From Eubacterium sp. MSJ-21 (GTDB lineage Bacteria > Bacillota > Clostridia > Lachnospirales > Lachnospiraceae): 64,000 nt of DNA. The stretch's first letter is position 1; each line of letters starts with the position of its first letter. The stretch covers positions 62,001 through 126,000 of the forward strand of contig NZ_JAHLPZ010000003.1 in the NCBI RefSeq assembly GCF_018918185.1. The letters run 5' to 3'. The position numbers and the translations under genes are program-made. Below the pieces are notes generated by a model. The model saw nothing but the letters and a program-made list of their open reading frames with translations, did no database searches and was not told the DNA's origin. Below are positions 46,862 to 56,070 of the stretch, piece after piece.

Positions 46862-46890
46862 TTGCTTTTTTGTATTTGCAGTTGTATAAT
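46862..46890 (+). promoter_or_regulatory. Promoter of the AsnC-family regulator
   Basis: TTGCTT (46862-46867), a 17-bp spacer and TATAAT (46885-46890), about 40 bp before the ATG. Confidence 0.65.
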
Positions 46891-46930
46891 CGCTTTATAA
46901 ATTTTAGAAAAAGTGTAAAGGAGGCATATT

Positions 46931-47410
46931 ATGGATAATATTGATAAAAAAATTCTTCACTTATTACAGGAAAACGCCAGATATCCACTGAAGCATCTGG
47001 CAAGTAAAGTATTTCTTTCCTCTCCTGCTGTCTCTGCCCGTATTGAACGATTAGAGAAAAGCGGAATCATTTCCGGCTATCACGCGAGTGTTGCCCCAGT
47101 GTCTCTCGGCTATCATATTACAGCCTTTATAAACATGGCACTCGATCCAAAACGAAAACCGGAATTCTATCCATTTATACAGGCTTGTCCGAATGTACTG
47201 GAATGTAATTGCGTTACCGGCGCATATTCCATGTTGATCAAGGTATGCTTTCCAAGCACTCTGGAACTGGATACCTTCATCGGCCAGCTCCAAAAATATG
47301 GAAACACGGAAACCCAGATCGTATTCTCGACGCCTGTTCCACCACGTGGCATTGATGTGCGCGCAGCAGATGAAGATGACGAAGACGATGGCTCCGATGA
47401 TTTCTTATAG
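46931..47410 (+). CDS. Lrp/AsnC family transcriptional regulator
   Basis: A 159-residue regulator. The N-terminal helix-turn-helix is MDNIDKKILHLLQENARYPL to IERLEKSGIISGY (about 1-50). The RAM ligand domain (about 65-145) has CVTGAYSMLIKV, usually the effector pocket. It ends in a very acidic tail, AADEDDEDDGSDDF, not typical of the family. AAAGGAGG precedes the ATG. It is divergent from rluF and could control that operon or itself; the ligand amino acid is unknown. Confidence 0.92.
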   Translation: MDNIDKKILHLLQENARYPLKHLASKVFLSSPAVSARIERLEKSGIISGYHASVAPVSLGYHITAFINMALDPKRKPEFYPFIQACPNVLECNCVTGAYSMLIKVCFPSTLELDTFIGQLQKYGNTETQIVFSTPVPPRGIDVRAADEDDEDDGSDDFL

Positions 47411-47429
47411 GATGAAAGGATATAATAAT

Positions 47430-47462
47430 AGGGCTGTTGACGAGCAACAGCCCTTATTTTTA
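47430..47462. terminator. Terminator between convergent genes
   Basis: GGGCTGTTG (47431-47439) pairs with CAACAGCCC (47445-47453), followed by TTATTTTTATT on the plus strand. It ends the AsnC-family gene and abuts the stop of the opposing gene. Confidence 0.85.
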
Positions 47463-48125
47463 TTGTCCGGAACTAATTGTATTGTAAAACTCTGCAAATG
47501 CAGAATCATTTGCAATGCAGCTATTGACATTATCCTGAACTGCTCTGTACAGATTCTGAATATCATTTGATTGACTCTGTGTCTCAATATAATTCGTAAC
47601 TTCCTGCGAAAGTGCTGAATTATCAATCTTATATCCATCTGCTGTATTTAATACATAAAAACGATTGATATTAAGTGGAACACTTGTAATATTGGCAAGA
47701 CTTAAATTGCTTGTCACATACACCAGTGTTGCATCTTCTGTATATCCCGGCATTGTATAACAGTTAACATTTGAATATGCCTTGATCACAGCTGACCGCT
47801 GCTGATAAACCGTCATATCATCAAACTGACTCGGATCAGTCACTACGCTTTTCAGTTTGTTCTGATCACATACTGCTAACGCTGCATAATATTCGATAAT
47901 CAAAGAATTGATATCAAGATTAGCATTTGTCTCATAAGAAAAACCTGCCGGTTCTTCCTGCGTTGCATCTGTCTGCGTTGCTTTATCCTTGTTAAACATT
48001 TTCAAATCTAAATCTGAAAAGAAATAGAAATAAAAAACAACTGCAAGCAGAACAAAAATCATCCAGCCTAAAAAAAGTAATAAGCCCGAAACGCCTTTCT
48101 TTTCTTTTGAACCCTTCTTACTCAT
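47460..48125 (-). CDS. Single-pass membrane protein, unknown
   Basis: A 221-residue protein: short basic N terminus, membrane segment GLLLFLGWMIFVLLAVVFYFYF (about 14-36; first 20 shown in part), then an extracytoplasmic domain of about 180 residues with no known motif. IIEYYAALAVCDQNKLKSVV and INRFYVLNTADGYKIDNS recall NTF2-like folds, which is speculative. AAGGAGG before ATG 48125 decides the start; an ATG at 48143 is less likely. It lies downstream of tRNA-Arg on the same strand. Confidence 0.8.
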   Translation of the reverse strand: MSKKGSKEKKGVSGLLLFLGWMIFVLLAVVFYFYFFSDLDLKMFNKDKATQTDATQEEPAGFSYETNANLDINSLIIEYYAALAVCDQNKLKSVVTDPSQFDDMTVYQQRSAVIKAYSNVNCYTMPGYTEDATLVYVTSNLSLANITSVPLNINRFYVLNTADGYKIDNSALSQEVTNYIETQSQSNDIQNLYRAVQDNVNSCIANDSAFAEFYNTISSGQ

Positions 48126-48154
48126 AGCTCCTCCTTCGAACAACTATATAAAAA

Positions 48155-48226
48155 TGCACCAGAGAGGAATCGAACCTCCGCACATGGCTCCGGAGGCCAT
48201 TGCTCTATCCACTGAGCTACTGGTGC
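48155..48226 (-). tRNA. tRNA-Arg (anticodon CCG)
   Basis: The minus strand folds as a cloverleaf: acceptor GCACCAG / CTGGTGC, D-arm GCTC AGTGGATA GAGC, anticodon arm ATGGC CTCCGGA GCCAT with CCG at the anticodon, T-arm GGAGG TTCGATT CCTCT. The discriminator is A; CCA is not encoded. It reads CGG codons. Its 5' 10 bp overlap the ribF stop region. Confidence 0.95.
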
Positions 48227-49101
48227 GCGATTTCTAGTATATCCGATTTGATCTGATTTTTCAAGGCTTCAATGCTATCAAATTTAATTTCTTTTCGAAT
48301 TTGTCGTAAAAATTCAATTTTCAAGTAGGTTCCGTATAGATTTCCATCATAATCTAGGACATGTGTCTCGACTTTAATCTTATGATCATCATCGACCGTT
48401 GGATTATCTCCGACATTCGTAATCCCATGATAACGTTTATTGGCAATCATAAGCCCTGTCTCATATACACCGTTCGGAACTAAAAGTTTTTCCTCCGTCG
48501 GGATCAGGTTTGCAGTTGGAAATCCAATCGTTGCTCCGAGCTGCTTTCCATATTGAACAATCCCAGAAATACTGTATGGGCGTCCCATATATTCACGAAC
48601 CGTATCCATCTGCCCCTGCTCAATCAGTTCCCGGATATGCGAAGAACTGATCACGGTTCCTTTTTCACGTAGCTTCTCAAACGCGAGTACTTCATATCCA
48701 TACAGGGTTCCATATTCCTGTAACAAAGCTACGTCTCCCTGCCTGTTCCTGCCAAACCGAAAATCATTTCCAACTACTACATATTCCGGTTGCAATCGCT
48801 CCACTAACACATCTTTGATAAATGCTTCCGGTCTCATCGATGCAAATTTATTCGTAAACTCACATGTAACATTCCAGTCAATACCGAATTCCTCCAACAG
48901 GCGGTCCCGCTCCGGAATCGTATAAATCCGCTTCGTTCCCGGCATATCAATCGAGAAAACGACCGACTGCTTTCCTGTCTCATGAGACAGCTGTAACACT
49001 TTGTTGATGAGGAGCATATGTCCCTTATGCAAGCCCTCAAACTTTCCAAGTGCTACAACGGTATCTGCTATATTCACGTCATTGTATGCTAGTTTCTTCA
49101 C
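48217..49101 (-). CDS. ribF: Bifunctional riboflavin kinase / FAD synthetase
   Basis: Makes FMN and FAD. The 294-residue protein has an N-terminal FAD synthetase (nucleotidyltransferase) domain with VALGKFEGLHKGHMLLI and VVGNDFRFGRNRQGD, SSSHIRELI, and a C-terminal flavokinase domain with GRPYSISG, IGFPTANL, GVYETGLM and GITNVGDNPTV. GTG 49101 is chosen because GAGGAAAC lies just upstream; the frame to 49188 overlaps truB. Its last codons and TAG stop lie inside the acceptor stem of tRNA-Arg. Confidence 0.94.
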   Translation of the reverse strand: MKKLAYNDVNIADTVVALGKFEGLHKGHMLLINKVLQLSHETGKQSVVFSIDMPGTKRIYTIPERDRLLEEFGIDWNVTCEFTNKFASMRPEAFIKDVLVERLQPEYVVVGNDFRFGRNRQGDVALLQEYGTLYGYEVLAFEKLREKGTVISSSHIRELIEQGQMDTVREYMGRPYSISGIVQYGKQLGATIGFPTANLIPTEEKLLVPNGVYETGLMIANKRYHGITNVGDNPTVDDDHKIKVETHVLDYDGNLYGTYLKIEFLRQIRKEIKFDSIEALKNQIKSDILEIAHQ

Positions 49102-49111
49102 GTTGGTTTCC

Positions 49112-50017
49112 TCATAAAAACATTTTAAATGGTTTGTATACCTGTTCTTCCTCTTTGTAATCATACAGGGCAGTAAATTCGCCTGCATAATACACTCGGA
49201 TCCGCAAATCCCGTTTTTCGCCTAAATTTTTGAAAAACCGAGGGGATAATTTATTTCCATTTTTCAGAAAATTTTCTGCCTGTTCGGTAATTTCATATGC
49301 CGGATATTGCTGTAAAAGCGCATCTACCGGCAGGATTGCTTCCTGCAAGCATCCATTTATCTGACATTCTTCTATCTCCTGTAACGTCAGTGCATCTGTC
49401 ACGGAAAATCCATGCACTTCTTTTCTAAGCAAGCCGGACAACACAGCGAAGCAGGAAAGTTTTCTCCCGATATCCCGGCACAACGACCGGATATATGTTC
49501 CCTTGGAGCAATATACATCAAAGCTGTAAGTATCAGCGGACTCTCTTGTAATATCACAAATTCTATAGATTTCTACCTGTCTTGCTTCCCGCTTGATTTC
49601 AATCCCGGCTCTGGCGTATTCGTATAATTTTTTTCCATCTTTTTTGATTGCCGAATACATCGGTGGTATCTGATTATATTTGCCAACAAAAGACATAATT
49701 GCAGCTTCTATCTCCATCTGTGTCAGCTGTGCCATCACTGCCGTATTGCTCTCCGCAGTTTTCTCACCTGTCACATCCTCCGTATCTGTCTCGTAGCCAA
49801 GTTTCATTGTCGCACGGTAACATTTATCTCCTTCTGTCAGAAGATCTACCAGCTTCGTTGCTTTCCCCAGACAGACCAACAGGACACCTTCTGCCATTGG
49901 ATCCAGTGTCCCGGTATGTCCGATTTTTTTCTGTTTTAAGATTCCACGAAGCTTTGCCACTACATCAAACGAGGTAAAATCCTGTTCTTTATATACATTC
50001 AAAATCCCGTCTATCAA
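49112..50017 (-). CDS. truB: tRNA pseudouridine(55) synthase TruB
   Basis: Makes pseudouridine 55 in the T-loop of tRNAs. The 301-residue protein has GILNVYKEQDFTSFDVVAKL, KKIGHTGTLDPMAEGVLLVC with the catalytic Asp, IPPMYSAIKKDGKKLYEYAR and CSKGTYIRSLCRDIG. The start is TTG 50017 in a TTGA overlap with the nrnA stop, with AGAGGA eight bases upstream. Confidence 0.95.
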   Translation of the reverse strand: MIDGILNVYKEQDFTSFDVVAKLRGILKQKKIGHTGTLDPMAEGVLLVCLGKATKLVDLLTEGDKCYRATMKLGYETDTEDVTGEKTAESNTAVMAQLTQMEIEAAIMSFVGKYNQIPPMYSAIKKDGKKLYEYARAGIEIKREARQVEIYRICDITRESADTYSFDVYCSKGTYIRSLCRDIGRKLSCFAVLSGLLRKEVHGFSVTDALTLQEIEECQINGCLQEAILPVDALLQQYPAYEITEQAENFLKNGNKLSPRFFKNLGEKRDLRIRVYYAGEFTALYDYKEEEQVYKPFKMFL

Positions 50018-50958
50018 AGCTGTTCCTCTATCCTCTTTATAATATCTGCAACCACTGTGTCAAAATCGCCGGTTACTTCAAATCCGGCTGCACGGATATG
50101 TCCGCCACCACCATAGGCAACTGCGATTCTGCTCACATCGACCTTACGGATCGATCGCAGGCTGACCTTCATTGCGTTGTCAAGCTGATATACAAATATC
50201 GCCACCTCTACGCCATCGATCACACGAATGCGGTCAACAATCCCGTCTGTCTCTTCCTTTCCGCAGCCAAAGGTCTCAAACATTTCCTTTGTCACAAAGG
50301 TGTATACAACCTGTCCGGACAATGCCAGCTTTGCATTGACCATTGCCTGTCCCATCAACAGATTCTGCTTATAGCTGACTCTGTAAAAGGTGTCATCAAT
50401 AATCTTCTGTGCGTCCACACCATGTGCAAGCAATTCACCGGCTGCCTGCATCGTATCCTTTGTACATGCTGCATATTTAAATACACCGGTATCATGCACG
50501 ATTCCTAGATACAGGCACTCTGCACATGCAAGCGAGATCTTATCCGGTTCGATATGACGAAACAACACTTCACTTGCAGAAGAAGCATCTGCATCACAAT
50601 AGTAATAATCTCCAAAACCCCGGTTACTTCTATGATGATCCAGGCAGGCACTTTTCTTTGCCATGCCAAAAAGCTCATAGAAGCTTCCATGCCGGTCACG
50701 ATCACCACAATCCAGAGAGATTGCAAGATCTAACTCACGGGACTCCGGGGCATGACAGATTGCATCCGCTCCCTTTAAGAATGAAAACTTATCTGGAATC
50801 TTCTCAAGGTAAACAGTTACCTCTGCGTCATAATTATCCCGGATATAATTATACAGCCCCAGGCATGAACCAACACAATCGCCATCCGGGCGGATATGCC
50901 CGAATATTCCGATTGTCTTTGCATCTTCAATTAGATTTAATAACTCACACTTCTTCAT
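50014..50958 (-). CDS. nrnA: DHH-family oligoribonuclease / pAp phosphatase NrnA
   Basis: Degrades very short RNA (nanoRNA) and 3'-phosphoadenosine 5'-phosphate. The 314-residue protein has GHIRPDGDCVGS (first metal motif), ISLDCGDRDRHG, the ACLDHHRSNRG DHH motif, GIVHDTGVFKYA, and the DHHA1 GGGGHIRAAGFEV signature. It overlaps rbfA by 14 bp upstream and truB by 4 bp downstream, so it belongs to the nusA-infB operon. Confidence 0.94.
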   Translation of the reverse strand: MKKCELLNLIEDAKTIGIFGHIRPDGDCVGSCLGLYNYIRDNYDAEVTVYLEKIPDKFSFLKGADAICHAPESRELDLAISLDCGDRDRHGSFYELFGMAKKSACLDHHRSNRGFGDYYYCDADASSASEVLFRHIEPDKISLACAECLYLGIVHDTGVFKYAACTKDTMQAAGELLAHGVDAQKIIDDTFYRVSYKQNLLMGQAMVNAKLALSGQVVYTFVTKEMFETFGCGKEETDGIVDRIRVIDGVEVAIFVYQLDNAMKVSLRSIRKVDVSRIAVAYGGGGHIRAAGFEVTGDFDTVVADIIKRIEEQL

Positions 50959-51325
50959 TCTGCTTACTCTGATCCTCTTTGATTACCTCATCGATACGTT
51001 TGGACATATAATTTCCGTACTCAATCGATGTATCCAACACAAACGTAAGCTCCGGTGTATTTCGAAGATTGATTGTACGCGCCAGCTCGCGGCGAATAAA
51101 TCCACTCGCCTGCTCCAGACCCTTTAACGTTTCTGCACCAGACTCTGCATCTCCTAATACACTGATATATGCCTTACAATATTTCAGATCCTGTGTCACC
51201 ATGACATCTGTTACCGATGTCATGGGATTGATACGTGGATCCTTTAACTCCATCCGGATAATCCTGGAAAGCTCTTTTTGAACTTCCCCGTTAATCCGCT
51301 GTGATTTATGACTTGTTTTTCTCAT
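50945..51325 (-). CDS. rbfA: 30S ribosome-binding factor RbfA
   Basis: A 126-residue KH-fold protein needed for late 16S rRNA processing and 30S maturation. RINGEVQKELSRIIRMELKD and VTDVMVTQDLKYCKAYISVL are the family core, and ARTINLRNTPELTFVLDTSI ends it. Starts 2 bp after the infB stop. Confidence 0.95.
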   Translation of the reverse strand: MRKTSHKSQRINGEVQKELSRIIRMELKDPRINPMTSVTDVMVTQDLKYCKAYISVLGDAESGAETLKGLEQASGFIRRELARTINLRNTPELTFVLDTSIEYGNYMSKRIDEVIKEDQSKQNEEV

Positions 51326-51327
51326 TT

Positions 51328-53742
51328 CTATCTTGGTACCTCAACCATAATATATGCCTCAATAATATCGCCTTCCTTGATATCATTGAATCCATCCATA
51401 ACAAGACCACATTCAAATCCTGTCTTAACTTCCTTTACATCATCCTTGAAACGCTTCAAAGATGCAAGCTCGCCCTCGAAGATCTGCTCACCTTCCCGGC
51501 TGATCCGAACCTTGCAACCTCTCTGTATTGTACCATCTAAAACATACGAACCTGCGATTGTACCAACACCGGAGGCCTTGTAAGTCTGACGAACCTCTGC
51601 ATGTCCGATAACCTTCTCCTCGAAAATCGGATCGAGCATACCCTTCATCGCACTCTCAATATCCTCGATTGCATTATAGATAACACGATACAGACGGATA
51701 TCAACCTTTTCACGCTCTGCAACCTCTTTTGCCTGGTTGTCGGGACGGATGTTAAATCCAATGATAATCGCATTACTTGCAGAAGCAAGAATCACGTCAC
51801 TCTCATTGATGGCACCAACACCAGAGTGGATACATTTGACAGCCACTTCCTCATTGGAAAGCTTGAGCAGACTCTGCTTGACTGCCTCTACAGAACCCTG
51901 TACATCTGCCTTAATGATGAGGTTCAGATCCTTTACATTGCCTTCCTGAATCCGGTTGTAAAGATCGTCCAGAGACATGCGCTGTTTTGTATCAGCGATC
52001 AGCTTCTCCTTACCCCGATTGATAAATGCCTCAGAAATCGTACGTGCTTCCTTCTCGTTTTCTGTAGCAATCACAATTTCACCGGAATTCGGAACACCAT
52101 TTAAGCCAAGTACCTCAACCGGCATAGAAGGTGTTGCTTCCTTCACCTTGCGCCCCTTGTCGTCAAACATTGCACGAACCTTTCCATGTACATCACCGAT
52201 TGCAAGGCAGTCTCCTACATGCAGAGTACCTTTCTGAACCAATACAGTTGCCACGGAACCGCGTCCCTTGTCAAGCTGTGCCTCAATTACAATACCACGT
52301 GCCTTCCGATTCTTATTTGCCTTAAGCTCCAGAATCTCTGCGGTCAGAATGATCATTTCCAGAAGATTGTCAATACCTTCTTTTGTATGTGCAGATACCG
52401 GACAGAATACTGTTGAACCACCCCAGTCCTCTGGTACCAGTTCATATTCCATCAGCTCCTGCTTTACACGGTCGATATTGGCACTTTCCTTATCAATCTT
52501 ATTGATTGCAACGATGATCTCGATACCAGCTGCTTTCGCATGGTTGATAGCCTCTACCGTCTGTGGCATAACACCATCATCGGCTGCTACGACCAGAATT
52601 GCGATATCTGTGGACTGTGCACCACGCATACGCATGGCTGTAAACGCCTCATGTCCCGGGGTATCCAGGAATGTAATCTTCTGTCCATTGATTGATACTA
52701 CAGATGCACCAATATGCTGTGTAATACCACCAGCCTCACCAGCTGTCACATCTGAATTACGGATTGCATCAAGCAGGGACGTCTTACCATGATCAACGTG
52801 TCCCATAACGCAGACAACCGGTGGTCTGGAAGTCATATCTGCTTCGTCTTCTTCCTCTTCGCGGAGAAGTTCTTCGATCACATCAACTTTTTCCTCTTCC
52901 TCTGCGATAAAGTTATATTCCAGTGCAATCTCTGCAGCCTCATCAAATGGTAGATCAGAGTTTACATTGTACATCTTACCAGCCATAAACATCTTCTTGA
53001 TCAACTGTGCAACTGGCACCTTGATCTTGCTTGCAAGCTCACCTACAGTCAGAACTTCAGGCAGTTTGATCGTCTTGATCACTGGTTCTACCGGCTCCTG
53101 CTTCTTCGGTGCAGGCTGATGATTCTTATTGTTGTTATTATTCCGGTTGTTATTGTTATTAAAACGATTGTTATTATTGTTGTTATTTCTTGTGTTCCGG
53201 TTGTTGCTTACCGCATTTCGGAAATTCGTACCACGGCTCTCCTGCTTGGCACCATTCTGATTATTACCATTTGCAGGCTTGTTTGCATTATTTTTCCCCT
53301 GATTATTCTGGTTATTATTCTGCTTATTGTTTCCGTTATTATTTCTGCCCTGATTATTTCCGTTATTGTTTTTACCCTGATTGTTGTTGCGGTTCTGGTT
53401 GTTATTATTGTTCTTTTTATTCGGGTTGTTCTGATTTCCGGAATTAGCATTGTTGTTCGATTGCACCTTCTTGTTCTCCTGCTTTGGAGTTTCTGCTTTC
53501 TTTGGTGCATCCGTCTTTGCTTCTTCCTTCTTTGGTTCTGTCTTCTTCAGTTCTTCTTTCTTTGCCTCAGCCGGCTTCTTTCCGTCCAAAGACTCACGCA
53601 CAAATTTCATCATTGCTTCATCAATGCTGCTCTGTGCTTTTAACCCTTCTTTTTTGCTGCTCAATATATCTATAATATGACTGCTTTTTACTTCTTTTCC
53701 AAGTTCTGCTGTCAACTGTTTTGCAAACTCGTGTACTCTCAT
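51328..53742 (-). CDS. infB: Translation initiation factor IF-2
   Basis: GTPase that delivers fMet-tRNA to the 30S subunit. The 804-residue protein has an N-terminal IF2N domain ([20 protein letters not shown], about 1-55), a Lys/Glu linker (55-95), an unusual Asn-rich linker (about 95-213), a second IF2N-like domain, and the GTPase with [24 protein letters not shown] and AINKIDKE, followed by domains II-IV. The ribosome site GGAGG precedes the ATG. It is the central gene of the nusA operon. Confidence 0.97.
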   Translation of the reverse strand: MRVHEFAKQLTAELGKEVKSSHIIDILSSKKEGLKAQSSIDEAMMKFVRESLDGKKPAEAKKEELKKTEPKKEEAKTDAPKKAETPKQENKKVQSNNNANSGNQNNPNKKNNNNNQNRNNNQGKNNNGNNQGRNNNGNNKQNNNQNNQGKNNANKPANGNNQNGAKQESRGTNFRNAVSNNRNTRNNNNNNNRFNNNNNRNNNNNKNHQPAPKKQEPVEPVIKTIKLPEVLTVGELASKIKVPVAQLIKKMFMAGKMYNVNSDLPFDEAAEIALEYNFIAEEEEKVDVIEELLREEEEDEADMTSRPPVVCVMGHVDHGKTSLLDAIRNSDVTAGEAGGITQHIGASVVSINGQKITFLDTPGHEAFTAMRMRGAQSTDIAILVVAADDGVMPQTVEAINHAKAAGIEIIVAINKIDKESANIDRVKQELMEYELVPEDWGGSTVFCPVSAHTKEGIDNLLEMIILTAEILELKANKNRKARGIVIEAQLDKGRGSVATVLVQKGTLHVGDCLAIGDVHGKVRAMFDDKGRKVKEATPSMPVEVLGLNGVPNSGEIVIATENEKEARTISEAFINRGKEKLIADTKQRMSLDDLYNRIQEGNVKDLNLIIKADVQGSVEAVKQSLLKLSNEEVAVKCIHSGVGAINESDVILASASNAIIIGFNIRPDNQAKEVAEREKVDIRLYRVIYNAIEDIESAMKGMLDPIFEEKVIGHAEVRQTYKASGVGTIAGSYVLDGTIQRGCKVRISREGEQIFEGELASLKRFKDDVKEVKTGFECGLVMDGFNDIKEGDIIEAYIMVEVPR
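53105..53460 (-). other. Asparagine-rich low-complexity coding segment in infB
   Basis: About 118 codons where Asn is dominant, mixed with Gln, Gly, Lys and Arg (for example [20 protein letters not shown]). On the plus strand it shows as runs of TTATTGTTATT. The linker of IF-2 is variable in all bacteria; this composition is extreme. Confidence 0.85.
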
Positions 53743-53764
53743 GGGTTACACCTCCAATCTTATA

Positions 53765-54073
53765 CTAATCCAACTTGTCAGAAATCTGTTTTGCCAGACC
53801 TGCATCTGTCACTGCAAGTACTGTCCGTTCCTGTTTCCCAATCTGTCTGCCCAGCGTTGTACTGTCAAACGCAATCGTATATGGAATCTCGTAATACTTA
53901 CATTTATCCATGAATTTCTTCTGCGTGTTGTTCGATGCATTCTCCGCTATGATCACAAAATATGCAACGCCTTCCTGAATTGCCTTCTCGGTCAGGAATC
54001 CACCACTCTGTACTTTTCCTGCCTTTGCCGCAATCGAAAGCATAGACAATGCACGATTCTGATTTTGTGCCAA
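53765..54073 (-). CDS. ylxQ: L7Ae-family ribosomal-like protein (YlxQ)
   Basis: A 102-residue RNA-binding protein of the L7Ae/L30e fold: LSMLSIAAKAGKVQSGGFLT, AYFVIIAENASNNTQKKF and TLGRQIGKQERTVLAVTD. It probably binds kink-turn RNA. The start is TTG 54073, directly after the YlxR stop, with GAGGAG eleven bases upstream inside that gene. Its place between rnpM and infB is the Firmicute standard. Confidence 0.9.
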   Translation of the reverse strand: MAQNQNRALSMLSIAAKAGKVQSGGFLTEKAIQEGVAYFVIIAENASNNTQKKFMDKCKYYEIPYTIAFDSTTLGRQIGKQERTVLAVTDAGLAKQISDKLD

Positions 54074-54331
54074 CTATATCATCTCCTCTGCGATGGTCTG
54101 GTAGATTTCCTCCGGAATCTCTGTCTTTAATGAGCGATCCAATGCCTTTGATTTTTTTGCTTTCTCCAGGCACGCCTGATTCAGGCAAATGTATGCGCCA
54201 CGCCCATTTTTTCTTCCGGTCTTGTCCAGACATATGTCATCTTCCGGAGTCTTAATGACTCTGACAAGCTCTGTCTTTGGTTTCATCTCCCGACAGCCTA
54301 CACACTGTCGAAGTGGTATCTGCTTTGCCAA
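54074..54331 (-). CDS. rnpM: YlxR / RNase P modulator RnpM
   Basis: An 85-residue protein with the YlxR signature IPLRQCVGCREMKPKTELVR and the GRGAYIC motif. Homologues bind the RNA of RNase P and modulate its activity. The start is TTG 54331, with GAGGAG overlapping the nusA end. Coupled to nusA (5 bp apart) and to ylxQ. Confidence 0.92.
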   Translation of the reverse strand: MAKQIPLRQCVGCREMKPKTELVRVIKTPEDDICLDKTGRKNGRGAYICLNQACLEKAKKSKALDRSLKTEIPEEIYQTIAEEMI

Positions 54332-54336
54332 GTTAT

Positions 54337-55497
54337 CTACTCCTCATCTTCATAGCCATCGGCATACTCTTCGTCATAATCATCTATAATCATACCCAGA
54401 TCACGTGCCTGTGACTCACTCTTGATATCAATCTTATAACCAGTCAGCTTTGCAGCCAGACTTGCGTTCTGTCCTTCCTTGCCAATTGCAAGCGACAACT
54501 GATCGTCTGGTACAACGACTCTTGCGCATTTCTTCTGTTTTCCGTCCTGCTCCTCTGTGTATGCCTGTACCCAGATTACATCAGATGGACTCAATGCATT
54601 CTTGATATAAACCTCCGGATCCTCATCCCATGCAATAACATCGATCTTCTCGCCCTTTAAATCATCGACGATCGTGTTAACTCTTGCGCCTGCCATACCG
54701 ACACATGCACCAACTGGATCGACGTTTGGATCTAACGAACGTACTGCAAGCTTCGAACGGGAACCTGCATCTCTGGAGATACCCATAATCTCCACAACAC
54801 CATTCTGGATCTCTTCAATCTCATTTTCAAACAAACGCTTTACAAGCTCTGGATGCGTACGGGATACATGGATATTGATACCTGTATTGTTCTTCTTATC
54901 CTTGCCGTCCTTACGCTTGTTTTCTTTCTTCTCTGGCTTCTTTACTTCAACCACATACAGCTTAATATGGTCGCCAACCTTATAATGCTCCGATTTCACC
55001 TGCTCATTTTCCTTGAGTCTTGTCTCAGTCTTCTCATCGAGACTGATATAGATTGTGTTGTCTACAAAACGCTGTACCACGCCATTGACAATGTCATGCT
55101 CCTTGCATGCAAAACGCTCGTAGATTGCATCCCGCTCACCCTCTTTGATGTTCTGGATGATAATGCTTCTTGCCTTCTGCGCTGCCATACGGCCAAAGTC
55201 CATAGACTCCAATGGATACTCTACAAAATCGCCAATCTCGTACTTGTCATCCATTGCTTTTGCCTGTGTCAGCGAAATCTGATTCTCATCATTCTCCACT
55301 TCCTCGACAACTTCCTTCTTGCGTACAACTGTGATTGCACCAGTCTCACGATCCATGTGCGCTTCCACAAGTACATTCTTTCCATAATCTTTCTCGCATG
55401 CTGCAACCAATGATTTCTCAATTGCCTCCATCACCAGTTCCTTGCTGACACTTTTTTCGCGCTCTAATTGATTTAAAGCATCAATAATCTCTGACAT
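54337..55497 (-). CDS. nusA: Transcription termination/antitermination factor NusA
   Basis: Binds RNA polymerase and nascent RNA to enhance pausing and termination. The 386-residue protein has the N-terminal RNAP-binding domain (1-130), an S1 domain (about 137-200), and KH1/KH2 (about 200-345), including ISRDAGSRSKLAVRS, GACVGMAGARVN, ALSPSDV and LAIGKEGQNASLAAKLTG. A Lys-rich insertion KKPEKKENKRKDGKDKK sits at about 190-206. It ends in an acidic tail. Confidence 0.96.
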   Translation of the reverse strand: MSEIIDALNQLEREKSVSKELVMEAIEKSLVAACEKDYGKNVLVEAHMDRETGAITVVRKKEVVEEVENDENQISLTQAKAMDDKYEIGDFVEYPLESMDFGRMAAQKARSIIIQNIKEGERDAIYERFACKEHDIVNGVVQRFVDNTIYISLDEKTETRLKENEQVKSEHYKVGDHIKLYVVEVKKPEKKENKRKDGKDKKNNTGINIHVSRTHPELVKRLFENEIEEIQNGVVEIMGISRDAGSRSKLAVRSLDPNVDPVGACVGMAGARVNTIVDDLKGEKIDVIAWDEDPEVYIKNALSPSDVIWVQAYTEEQDGKQKKCARVVVPDDQLSLAIGKEGQNASLAAKLTGYKIDIKSESQARDLGMIIDDYDEEYADGYEDEE

Positions 55498-55514
55498 TTT
55501 TTTATCCTCCTCTT

Positions 55515-55979
55515 CTACTCAAATGCCAATCTTATCATAGAAATATCGTTTTTCAAAAATTCTTTTGGTTCTTCCGCCGAATCAAGTTGCAATGTGATTG
55601 TCGTATCGGTATATCCCATAAGAACCGCCTCAAATTCCTTACTGCCATCTACTGCACGGTAAAGCTTCACCTCGACCTTCTTACCAAGATTCCGCTTGAA
55701 ATCCTTGTCCTTCTTAAGTGGTCTCGTAAGTCCCGGTGAGCTCACTTCCAAAATATACGGGTCTGTCATCCGGTCCGCAGCATCCAGTTTTTCTTCTAAG
55801 CTCCGGCTGATCAGAACACAATCATCAATGTTGATTCCGCCTTCCTTATCCGCATACACACGCAGATAATAATCAGAGCCTTCCTTTACGTACTCTACAT
55901 CCACCAGTTCAAACCCATTCTCTTCGATGATTGGTGTCACAAGCTCGGTGCAATGCTGTTCAATTTCCTGTTTTTTCAC
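55515..55979 (-). CDS. rimP: Ribosome maturation factor RimP
   Basis: Helps assemble the 30S subunit. The 154-residue protein shows GFELVDVEYVKEGSDYYLRV, GGINIDDCVLISRSLEEKLD, YILEVSSPGLTRPLKKDKDF and a C-terminal Sm-like fold. GTG 55979 is chosen because AAAGG lies eight bases before it; a GTG at 55988 touches the ribosome site. First gene of the nusA operon. Confidence 0.94.
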   Translation of the reverse strand: MKKQEIEQHCTELVTPIIEENGFELVDVEYVKEGSDYYLRVYADKEGGINIDDCVLISRSLEEKLDAADRMTDPYILEVSSPGLTRPLKKDKDFKRNLGKKVEVKLYRAVDGSKEFEAVLMGYTDTTITLQLDSAEEPKEFLKNDISMIRLAFE

Positions 55980-56020
55980 GTCTGCCACCTTTCTGACTTT
56001 TTTGCCTTTTCAAAAACAAA

Positions 56021-56046
56021 GAGTGGGTTTTTATAACCCACTCTGC
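56021..56046 (-). terminator. Hairpin terminator in the rimP-nusA leader
   Basis: AGAGTGGGTT (56021-56030) pairs with AACCCACTCT (56035-56044). On the minus strand TTTGTTTTTG follows. It lies after the promoter at 56071-56098 and before rimP, so it can end the preceding gene and attenuate the nusA operon. Confidence 0.75.
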
Positions 56047-56070
56047 GTCATCTGTATTCAAGTCTTATAT

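Noticed and set aside
53119-53643. Ile/Val-rich frame on the plus strand
   Set aside because: It is the mirror of the Asn-rich linker in infB (AAT/AAC read as ATT/GTT), not a gene.
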